Of a stretch of DNA of 64,000 nt, positions 36,124 to 51,600 are shown in pieces. The notes below the pieces were generated by a model. That model was given only the letters and a program-made list of their open reading frames with translations, ran no database searches and had not been told where the DNA came from. The position numbers were made by a program, and so were the translations under genes. Each line of letters starts with the position of its first letter. Within the stretch, counting starts at the first letter, position 1. Origin of the DNA: Acanthaster planci. Its lineage: Eukaryota > Echinodermata > Asteroidea > Valvatida > Acanthasteridae. The stretch is taken from assembly GCF_001949145.1 (NCBI RefSeq), contig NW_019091356.1, forward strand, positions 672,593 through 736,592, in the 5' to 3' direction.

Positions 36124-38899
36124 CCAATTGAGAGAACAAATTATTAACCTCAGTTACAAATTGCAGTGTGAGACAAAGTATATACAACATAGTAAAGAAA
36201 AATTCAAAAAGGCACTTTTACAAAATATAAACCATGTTCTACTTTCAAAATGCTTTACACAGCACAACAATGGTAAGTTGAAACACTAAACACTCATAGG
36301 TAAAAAATACACAAAATTAACACTTTGGACGTAGACAGTGCAATTCTAAAAGCATCCAAATTCTTTAACATAAAAATGCCTTCAAAGGTTTCTAAAAATT
36401 TGTTTTACACATACAAATTTCTCAGTAAAACAGGTTACATCTCCAAAAGAAACAGTGATGTATATTTTAGGTAGCATAAAACAGAGGGAATGAAACAACA
36501 TGCTAATTAGCTAACAATATTTTTGCCAATTATATTACTGTCAATGTTGATTTTGTAAATTTAGTTATATTAAGCAAAACTCTGATAAATGGATAAATCT
36601 GTCCTTACAGTGAAGTTACGGCAATGAAAGAAAAAATCTATTTGAAATCTCTCTTATTGTTTAAGCTGAAAAAAATTGACTCCATATTTTTAACTTCAGT
36701 ACTTTCAAAAGGTTTTTTGTGTAAATGTTCATCATTAAAAAGACACATTACTATAAAAAAAAAGCAATTTCAACATCCTTTGAATGGTTTCATTGTGCTT
36801 ACAAATAATTATAACATTAAATGTTTCATATCTTAGTTTTGGGTAAAAATTTCTTGCCACGCTGCCTGCTACATACATAAGTACATGTAGTCATACCATG
36901 CTTTGTTTAAATACATATTCGTATCAAGTGAAAAAAAAATTATGAAAATTTGAAAAAAGAAATGTCCTCGTGGCTGCAACAAATATCTTCATTTTCTGTC
37001 CTTTTCTTTTCTCCTTTTTTCTATCTCATTTTCCTTCAAATAAAACAGCAAGAAATAGGGGGAAAGGGAAATTTTAGCATAATCTAGAGTGTGAAGAGAC
37101 TGCAAAATGTAGCAACATTTCAGCTCCTATGAAACTTTGGGGTAAAAGTAGTAAGAAAATTCAGATGGTCTTTTTCTGATATGAGACAAAACATACTAGA
37201 AGCAATCAAATCCCTAATAATAATGACCAAATATGCCTGCTACACAACAGTCCATCATCTGATGCTGACTCTCATGCAGGCTTTTGGGGTAAAAACAGCA
37301 ACAACAAAACTTTCTGGTGCAAATGATAAAATAAATTCATCTAGCTTGCAAAACTCACAAACATTACTTGTCATAACAAGGGACACTGTGTTGCTGTGTT
37401 TATACTGATGAACTTCATATGCATCAGATTGGCAAATTATAAGGCCATGTAACATTTGTTTGTAGGCTCAAATCCCTCAGAAGGGAAAATTTAATATCAT
37501 ATAAATCTGACATCTGATATATGGTACCAAAGTCAAAGGAGAGCACAACAAGCATGAAAGCTACTAAACTTTTAAGTACCAGTCAGCTACTTCGCCTAGA
37601 GTTTGTGTCCGGAATTTGGAAAGGGTATAAATGAACCTCCAAGTTAGCTAACCAGGTTTACAGTATGCTACAAGAACAATAAAGTTCAGATAAGAGAAGA
37701 CTGAATGACCGTTTGCCATCATTTACAACACTTGGCACAATATACTAAGCTAATATGGGAGATGTCATCATTGTAAGTTGGAAGCCATAACAGCTATAGT
37801 GCACTTTGGGCATGCATCATCACATCAAAAGCTATTTTTGAGTTGTGCACACAAAACATTTCACTATTTGCACGAAGTCAATGTGACTGTGGTGTCTGCA
37901 GATTTGGAGAGGAAGTCCTCTGGAAAATACATCTTGGGGAGGAAAAAATACACCTTAACAAATATAAATGATAGCAAAAAGTTGGGGCTGGTGTGAAATT
38001 AGGGGCAGAGGGGTGGTGTGAACCTATAAATTGATTTTAAATGGCCTAAATACATACCAAGCAGTGAAAAAAGGCAACAAAATACACAAACAAAGAGCTG
38101 ATTTAAACAGAAATATGCATTGCAAAAAACATTTTGTATTCCATCCGGGGCCACAAAATTCTGCCCTTACTGAAAGCAACTCAATTTATCTAAATTATGC
38201 AAAAAAGAATAAAAGTATGTCTTCATCCGTAAGGCGAGGTAGTCATTTGTATGACGTGACTCATGAGTTTCATTACAACAGTGAGACAGTAGACAAGACA
38301 CAGTGCTAACAATGAACAGCATATCAAACACCAGAGAAAGTTTAGGCAGCAACCTGCCTCCTGGGCCCAATTTCACGGTGCTGCTTAGCACACAATGTCA
38401 CGTTAACAGAGGCTCCACGTATTTCATGGAGACAGTAAGCTGTAAGCACAGCCAAAGGCATGCTAACCTTGGGGGAAAATTTGCTTGAACTTAGTGACGT
38501 AACAATAGAAATCTCTATGCGCGTGCAACCCTTAGCACAACCATGCCAAGCACTGCCATGAAACGGTGCTTAAGGTTAGCAAATGTTTCTACTAAAATTA
38601 GCACGACTTTTTAACAGAAGTGTTAAGCAGTGCCGTTAAATTGGGCCCCGATAAAATACGTCATATCCACTGTTTTCATGCTTGGCAAGGCAGCATCAGT
38701 AATGTGCACAGCTTGATATTGCATCTCCACATGTCCATTCATCTCATGAAGGTTACTCATCTGCAATGGATCTTTCCATTCCATGTGCTTGGAGTGTAAA
38801 ACCACACAGCCATGGATATGCCATCTCCAGGATCTGAAAGCCTGATGAACCATCATCCGTGATAGCACAACAGGGTTGGAAGTATAAGACACTCAATCC
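36124..38899. other. Probable CDK2 3' UTR or downstream DNA, no coding exon seen
   Basis: AT-rich sequence with one MITE at 38363-38648. The short frames show no sign of conservation. Confidence 0.45.
38363..38648. mobile_element. GGGCCCAATTT-ended MITE (286 bp)
   Basis: The left end GGGCCCAATTTCACGGTGCT and the complement of the right end GGGCCCAATTTAACGGCACT begin an imperfect inverted repeat of about 29 bp. Internal GCTAACC/GGTTAGC words also pair. No coding capacity. It lies just past the CDK2 stop codon, probably inside its 3' UTR. Elements with this terminus are, as I recall, common in marine invertebrate deuterostomes. Confidence 0.75.
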
Positions 38900-43257
<4,358 letters not shown>

Positions 43258-43725
43258 ATTAACACGTGGCCAACTTTGCGACTTCATGGGAACTATGGCT
43301 CGGTGGAGGTTTCATTTTCTGTGACCATGATGACCCTTTGTCAGTTTGTTCAACTTTGCTACGTGTATATGTTCGTATGTTTATGTGTGGGCATTTTGTT
43401 TACAATCTCTACCGGTCAGCTGGCATTTTTGCCAACTTTCGCGGGAGTTTAATCACATGCCCTGTGTTCACTAACGTGATTGGTGGTTTGGTTTTGCCGC
43501 CGATGTCGTTTGGCAGAATGCGATTGGTCAGTAGTTTCACGTTAAAATAATTTTTGAGGATACACAATTTTCACGAATTTCCATTCAGGTAATAAGGAGA
43601 ATATTTTATTCAAAATTAAATTTTTATTGATATGGCCCATAAAGTTGAATTTTATAATGATCATTTCTATTTTCAGAAAGGAAAGAACAAATAAGATTTC
43701 CCACAATTCATTGTAACTGTCCAAT
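43258..43725. promoter_or_regulatory. Divergent CDK2/CCDC12 promoter
   Basis: Only 468 bp separate the two start codons. Visible elements: an E2F-like word TTTCGCGGGA at 43437-43446, and two inverted CCAAT boxes (ATTGG) at 43479-43483 and 43523-43527. There is also a YY1-like AATATGGCG over the CCDC12 start. There is no TATA box. CCAAT plus E2F fits a cell-cycle promoter. Confidence 0.6.
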
Positions 43726-46700
43726 ATGGCGACCGTTGGATCGATGCAAGAGGAAGCGATTCGGAGAAAAGAACGTTTAAAAGCACTAAGACAGAAACAG
43801 AAACCTGAACTGGAGGTACTGGACATATTTTTGTGACTTTCTTGACTTCTAGTGTGACTTTCTGAGTTAAATAGATTTTGCAAGAATGATTTCGGGCTTT
43901 AATATCTGCGTGTTTTGCTCTTGAGTCGATATGATGTCAACAGAGGGCGCCTGGCATTTTTACTGATGATAGCATGCATATCAAGCTGCATATGATTTGC
44001 AGCTTGGCAATACCATGATTATTGTGTTGAATTTGCTTTTCACATAAACTTTCGCAAAGAATGTTGCATTCCAACTGCACTTCAGCTTTTGTGTTCAAAA
44101 GTCTTTGGAGAGTCACTGCAGTTGTCTGCCAATTTCCTAACAGCCATGTCGTGGTGACAATTGGACATGCTGGAGTGGAGATAGAGATCCAGATATTGAC
44201 ATGACAGACGTCATTATGCTAACTTTCCCATGCAGTACTTTATCAGCCATCAGAGAGTGATAAGATTTCCTAAAAAGTCTAATTTAGCTCTGAAAATGTT
44301 CGTCTGTTTCCTTAGAAAACACTTTGAATTTTGCAGACAGTCTCATCGGGTTTGTGTACAGGGTGTCAAATAATGTCCGGATATGGATTTCTTCCCAATT
44401 TGAATCTTGGTTCCAGATTCATGTCTTTTCAGCATTCTATAACAGGCTATGCATGAGTGACCTTTGAGATGATATATGATGAAAAATGTGGAGGCAAGAT
44501 GCAACGGTCGTTCTTTTTATTCTGCATATATTCATCTGTTGAAGCCAAAGAAATAACAACTCAGGGATGACAGTTTTCAGGCAGAAATCTGGTTTCAGGC
44601 TTTTTCATTCAAATTGTTGGACTTTTTTCAGACCAGAATGAGGTATGATCAGGCTTCTCTGGCCATAATTGTTATTCTCTGAATAAGAACACAACTGGTA
44701 TCCCTAACAACTTGATCCTCCGTTTCCTCAATAAAGCAACTTCTATTCTTGCCATTGTCCTGACAAGTTACATGTTCCTGGTCATGACTGTTAACATGCA
44801 TACATTATCTTCATACGTTTGTTGTTTCACAATTCTTTTTGAATTTGAAAGGATACAGAGAATACAGAGCCACCAACAAAGAAGCCTCTAACAGATGAAA
44901 ACGTCACCGAAGAAAGGTACAAAAGCCAGATAAATAGATTTAGGAAAAAGAATTGGTTTGAAAGAAAGGTTTGTACACAGGGCGTCAAGCAGAGTTAGTA
45001 TAAGGAACCCTGCTTGATGCCCTTTGCATAAACCTTATGAGACTGATATGAAGAGTTTTAAGTCGTCTGTGTGAATACCTTCATATTTGGAATTATTTTC
45101 ACTGCTAAGTTTGACTTTTTATGACATGTTATTACTTTCAGAAGGATTACAGGTCTTTGCAGGGACAAATTAGTGGTGTTTGTATATCAAATTCTTTCCT
45201 AGGATTTTTCTCTCGAGCTATAGAAGTCTTGGTGTACAAAACTTGAAACTATTAGGTGCACTTTAATATATGTATTCAACTGAGGTTAACCGTATATCTA
45301 CCAGATGTCCACACCCATTCAAGGAATTTGTTGGAAATTGAATCAGGGATCATTAGTGTCTCTTAATGTTTGTTTTTCTTGCCTAATTTTTGATCAGGCA
45401 CAATATGCAATCAGGTTACTACAAAGAGCTAAATTGTAAGATTTTAGAAAGATCCTGGTTAAAAATAAATATGGGTCACGGTGTTAGAGTTGACCTTTAA
45501 GAAGAGTAGTCTCGGGAATGTCTGTAATGTAGTAGAATTAATTAAAGAAGATAAGGATTTTTAATGACACAATCCAACTTCATGTTCTTCACATGCAGTA
45601 AGGCAGTCTTTAAGAACTATAATCCAGCTGATGACACATTGAAGGAGAAGGTTTTACCCAAAGCAAGTCTACCATCAGGTCAGTCTGAAAATCAATTTGA
45701 CACCTGTTGCATATCAGCTTACAGTATTTCAGGGTATCACCACGCCACTGACCAACAGAGATCACTGTCAATTAAACAGATGACACTTTACAAAGGTCAA
45801 TATTTATAGGGATGTCTATCCTATTTAGTGGGGCTGTGTGAGCAGCTTTGCCACAAAAGAACAAAATGGAGTGTTAAATTCCTCCCCCCCTGAAAATCTG
45901 TAGGTTTGCCAGTTGGCCTTGAATGACCTCAAGCTAGAAAATATGTAAGAAGTTCTACATTGTCTCAGATGGTTTATGTGCTTCTCTGTTACAGTTGAGG
46001 AGCACATCAAGGACCAGTTAGAGGCAGCTAAGCCTGTTCCTGTAGTAGAGGAAGTTGACCTGGTTAACCTTGCCCCCAGAAAGCCTGACTGGTAAGGTCC
46101 CTGTTGCCCTGATCCAGCAAAGTGTGTAGGCATGACGGATAAACATGAAGTGACAACAAATATAAGTGGTAAAAAGGCAGTTCTTTGGAAATTGTACCAT
46201 TGCAACAAACAAAATCCTCAGTTCCAGCAGCGCTAATGAATGAGTCAAGTGCCATCATATTTTGGCTGAGGAATTGTACCTAGTTCAATTAAAATGGGGT
46301 CATCCATTACTTTGGAGAACAGACATACTTCTTGAATCAAATCGATCTAGTAAGAATCATTATCTTCTTGAACAGGGATTTGAAAAGGGACATTACCCCC
46401 AAATTGGAAAAGCTTGAGAGGAGGACACAGAGAGCCATAGCAGAACTTATCAGTGAGTACAAGTCATTTTCACAGCTTCCACAGCTGTCAGAATTTTGTT
46501 GTGGCATTTTGTATCAAATTATAGTCTTCCTTCGTTATTGGAAGCTTTTTTGTAACTGATGTCCGCTTAAGATGCTCCAGACCAAAAAGGACACACTGCC
46601 AATAATATATCTTTCTGGTAGTCTTCTACCAAAAAATAAATTAGGTTTCAGCAGCTATTTGACAAGTTCTCTAATATCATTTCTACGACAACAAAAATTA

Positions 46701-46947
46701 ACCGTAACAGTCCTGAATCCTCCAATATTAATATGATTTTGCACACACCCAAGGGAGTTAGGGTTAATGAATTATATCTGCCATGCATAATGTCCAATTC
46801 TTTTAATCTGCTTGAATCGTGTTGTGACCTCTTGTATTCTTTACAGGAGAAAGAATACAATCTGGCATGGCTTCAGATCTCATGACTGCAGTCAGTGCAC
46901 AGCAACCACCCACAGAACCACGAGGAGATGACTCAGATGACGATTAA
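43726..46947 (+). CDS. CCDC12: Coiled-coil domain-containing protein 12
   Basis: Exons 43726-43815, 44852-44916, 45599-45678, 45995-46091, 46376-46452 and 46847-46947 (TAA). Phases agree, giving 169 aa against about 166 in human. Conserved blocks: the basic N-terminal helix EEAIRRKERLKALRQKQ, the middle block EEHIKDQLEAAKPVPVVEEV followed by NLAPRKPDWDLKRD, and the coiled coil LEKLERRTQRAIAELIRERI. It ends in an acidic DDSDDD. CCDC12 is a nuclear spliceosome-associated protein seen in B/Bact-stage complexes. It shares its promoter with CDK2. Confidence 0.96.
44958..45199. mobile_element. GGAAAGAGTTCC-family MITE in CCDC12 intron 2
   Basis: The interior (AAACCTTATGAGA, GCTAAGTTTGA, GACATGTTATTACTTTC) aligns with the CDK2 intron copies, and the right end ATTCTTTCCT is a diverged terminus. 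The left end is less certain. Confidence 0.55.
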
Positions 46948-48691
46948 ACAACGAGGCTGTTCATTGGTCAACTCGGCAACTGTGTGTGCAGGAAAGCCAA
47001 TGAGCTAGAGGCTTTCTTTGACTGTGAAAGTGTATGTTTACTTGTTGGTGGAAAGCAGAGCCTCATTTGCATCTGGTAAGACAGTCAGAAGTCAAGTACA
47101 TTTGAGGTGAGACCATTCTTCCAATGTACAAATTTACTGCAGTAACATGGCTTCTTGAAGTACCAAACTGAAGCAAGCTCCAAACCTCTGCACCAATTTG
47201 AACCACTGAAGACAGTACTTGGAGAGAACAAATCCTGCAAATATCTAGGACGGGATTGGTCTTTTATAAGCTGTGTTCCTGTTGAATGTTGAGAACTTAG
47301 ACCTTGACCCTTTAATGTCTTGAACATGCATTATAAACTCTAAGTATCTTATATCTGGAGATGAACTGTGCACAGGGTCTACAGTACTGAGAACAGCAGG
47401 TTTTAATGGTTTTTATGGGAATGTAGGCAAATGATGGATAGATATGATGTTGGAATTAGGTCCAACCTCTTGACTCATCATGATAACATTACATCCTGCA
47501 AACAAGCAGCCATCGACGTAACTACTGGCACCTCAAGTATTTTCTGACCTTAACCTTGACTGCCTAGGCTCTGTCACCAGGTTTCTACTGATCCCACCCA
47601 AATTTAACTGTCCACAGAAAACTAGTGGTACTTTTTATATACTTCCAACTGATTGGATCATCACACATACCCATGCAGAGGGGCTAGGTCCTTCAGCCAT
47701 TCATTGTCTAAACACTACAAACTAAGTCTTGAATTTTGATGATTGTAGCTAATGAAAGTTGTTGTCCGTTATCATCCATAAGACGAAGGAAGAGCAAAGA
47801 AAGGCACAGCTTGATTCTGTCGTACATCAAAGGCATTTTGGACCAAGAAAATCTAAGCAATGGACAAGCTTACACAGTATGGTTTAAGGGTTTAGAAAAG
47901 TCTTCATAAAAAAAATCACCACATTGTTTAGAATCCACAGCACGCATGATATATTTATTCATTGTGGTTGTACTTTACACTTCTTTTTAACAAAATATTC
48001 CTTTTTCTCTCTGCTTTTTTCTTCACATAAAATTATCAAACAATATTTCCGTAAATAAAGCTCCCAACGCATTTGTATATAGTGTATATACATCGCAAAT
48101 GTGTCTTCTTTTGAATGGTGTTCTTTTTTGTTACAGATTTCAGTTTTTCATTCATGTGAAAATTTGAAGAGTCAGTCCATCCCAATTATGAGGCCTATCA
48201 TCTGGGTTGTCGTTGAAATCAGAAAAATGTAACACAGGGAAAGTAATTTTCCCTAAGAAAGATAGACTGTGCTTCAAAGAGACATTGTACTAAAATAATT
48301 AGCAAATAAACAGGATACCAATTTTAAAACGAGGCCAGTTTTTTTGGGGGGGAGGGGCTGCAAATACCATCCTTGCCCTTATCCCTTGCAGTAGTCATAT
48401 GAGAAAAGCACCATTTTCAAACATCTGTCGATCCTTGCTTTCATTTGTTAATGCTCCAGCTCATGGTCTGTCCTAAATACTTAACGATTTGTCACTGCAA
48501 ACATAAGCAGATAGACCAACTGTCATACAATCTCAAGACAATTCCTATTTCTCTCCTTCAAGTATCCATTATAGCGATGATGCCAAATTCATCTTCGTAG
48601 CCCTGACTCATCCTCAGCGTGAGTAGGCCCTGTACTTACAAGCATTATCCCCATTAGTGATGTTAAGGGTCTTTCTGTCAGACAAAGCCAA
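46948..48691. other. Convergent 3' region between CCDC12 and the CNBD2-like gene
   Basis: Probably CCDC12 3' UTR up to about 48.08 kb, then the 3' UTR of the minus-strand gene. No coding exon is seen. Confidence 0.6.
48054..48059 (+). terminator. Candidate poly(A) signal for CCDC12
   Basis: AATAAA within GTAAATAAAGCTCCC, 1.1 kb past the stop codon. Confidence 0.5.
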
Positions 48692-51600
48692 TTATGATTT
48701 GGCCAGTGCTCGCCATGAAAGACTTCCTGTGTAGGTTGGTTTTGTGAGTTTATCAATCTCTGGCATTTTGTATGTCTTTGTTGGGGAGGGAGTCGCCCTT
48801 GCTGTGCGTGTTCTTTGTGGTTTTTGAGGGCTTGCTGTTGTGACACGGACAGAACAGTGCTCAGTGACAAAAGCCGAGAGGCGTTCACTTCGGGCGTCGT
48901 GACGTGTTGTCGTAGGACGACTACGTGGTTGTTGGCAAGACACTGGCCGGCTGGTAGAATAACTGGTCCTAGATATTTCACCATCTGAGAAACAGAAAAT
49001 AAAACACATGAGCTGATTGGTATATGACTTTAATAGCCCTATTCATGCTTTGTTCCACCGTTCTTTTTGATGTTCGAAAGGTTTCCAATCCAAAGTCCCT
49101 AACTGCAGCACAGACTTTACTCCCACTTCACCACTGGTGAACACAAGTTACCAGACATATTCTTCCAGGATACTGGCCAGAGGCAAAAGACTCATTGGAA
49201 ATTGGTCTGCATCATTTTTTTTTGTAGGGTGTCCATCGTCAAAGCGTGCCCATAACGCAAGTTTGAAGGAAATACACTCATCGTTTTCTTAAGCAAGCTA
49301 TGGAACACCTGCTACAGTTATGTACAAGTGCAGCTGGCTGGGAATAATTCAATCACACCAGTCCATTCTTTACAAGCCCTCTACCCCATTACCCACCTCT
49401 GCTCTTACTTCTTGGCGAGCTCTTTTCATCCACCCAAGTATTTGTTATGCTGGAAATCTTTGGCATGATGTTGCTGGCAAAGCTACTGCCCAGACTGACT
49501 CCTCGCCACCTCTGATTTGGATGATTTGGCTCAGGAGTTCGTCCTAGAGTGGAGCGCAAGTCCCTAGCAAAGGTGTTTGGCGCACTCTGCGCGAAGGCAT
49601 CATCCATCACGTCATGCACCACGTCATTCTTGAAGTTGGTCCAGCGGTTTTGCTTCTTGAAGCTTGTCCAGAGGAAGTGGTCACTTGGATAGGTAGGGAT
49701 GAGCTCCTTGACCCGATCTAGTGTCTCCTCACAGGCGTGCTCATGGAATTTGGATATGGAGACACGAACTAACTCACAGCCAAGACTCAAGAGGGAGAAC
49801 TGGGGCATCTCTCCTGAGATTCCTTCCAGACCCTTGAAAGGCAACAACATCAAGGCTATTAATTTCACTTAAAGTTTCAACATATACCTCTGGTAAGTTG
49901 TCCTAAGGGGGTGTCCCAAAAATAAAAATGTCCTTCTCCTGTTTGCTTGCCCCCTTTGAAGCAAAGTTGTATCCCAAGCATGTACCAAGCAGAAATGGGA
50001 TTATTCCATTATCTAGTTTACCTGCTGGTGACATAAGTTACCCCCCCCCACACACACACACACTAGTGTGTACCCATATGTTTTGTACATAGTTGTCAAT
50101 CGGGGACCCTCTGTCAATCATGGACCTTATTGTCCTCTATTGTTCAATTTAGTCCAATTGAATGCAGAAACAAATTCACACTCACACAAAAATAGGAAGC
50201 ACTATAGGACATGGAAGACGTTGATGCACCCTTTTAAGGCACTCATCAGAGACATACTTACAAAACACTGTCCTGGCCTGAGTGAATCCACCCTGATGTA
50301 CACTCCAGCCTCTACACCATCACCTTTCATAGTAGCAATGCCCAGACTGATATGACTTGGAAGTTTATGAGGAGTACCGGGATCAGAGGATCTACCAAAG
50401 GAGACAACAGGTTGGTTCAGAGTGGGATTTGGATGCAAAGGAGTCCACTGACCAAGATCCAGTTGTAGCTCTTGTTACCAGTTTACATTTGAGGATGCAC
50501 ACTCAAGTCAAAGACCATTTTCTACATCTCAGTTTTTCAGTCTCCAAAATCATTTCCAGATGTGTACCGTTTGAACTCAATGTAAATGTTCCAAATGCTT
50601 GTCTCACAGTAGACAATTTTGCATTTCTAGTGCAGAATATAGTAGTTGCGTTGAATCAGATGCCCTTATCTTGGGGAGTGATGCACAAAACGTAACAAGC
50701 GTGAAGCCAAAGCCTGACACAAGTCTAAAAATATCCCTAATGAACAAGAACCAAGTACGCTTCGTAAGGATGGGCAGGATTCAGTCTAAAAGTGAGATCT
50801 TACAAATACCAGGACTATTCTGTATAATTTATCGGCTGGGGGGTTGAATCCAGAATTCATGGTAACTCAGTTTGGAGATCACTAGGTGCAGCTTTACCTG
50901 CGTTTGTGCATAGACAAGCCACTGGTCATGGTTGATCTGGAGTATGACTCGGATGGAATGTCCAAGTCTGACACATCCTCGGTGTACCTCACACCAGCAC
51001 TCTTGCTCCGTCTCTGATTTAGCTCACCTTCGACTGCAATCTTTTCCTTGGACTTGCAATTTATCTGACCTGTTTGGATTAAATTAAAGACTTACCAGAC
51101 CCATTTGGATTTTAAACAGGAGAGAGAAACATGGGTGTCTTTTCTATACAGATAACTACAAGAGAAACCATGCAATCCCAGACAGTATCTAAGGTTTGTT
51201 GTCACCGACAGTGTTTATTTTACAACGTCCACTGTTTGTAAAAGAGCAGCACTCATCACTTTGATCCTCTTCAGTCCATCCCTGAAAGAGACTTGGGAAT
51301 TTAACAGGCTGTTTGTACATCCAGGACTCCAAATCCCATCCCCTCCCCATGTGCCATCTTGAAGGTGACCCTGGAGGAGCCTCAGAGTTAAGGAACTGCT
51401 TAGAGTCCAAATCTCAAGCATCAGTCAAGTGATGAGAGCAGATCACAATTCAAAGTCATGATGGCAAAATAATGTGTTTCCCAAAGGAGCAGCTATAAAA
51501 GACCATTTTTAAAGAGATGGCCAATGTTTAAAAACCTAGTTTTCATAAATTGATTGGAAGTGTACAAATTTAAAGATACTTTTCATTTAATGTATGAAAG

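Noticed and set aside
50041-50063. C-run plus CA repeat as a possible functional motif
   Set aside because: An ordinary microsatellite.
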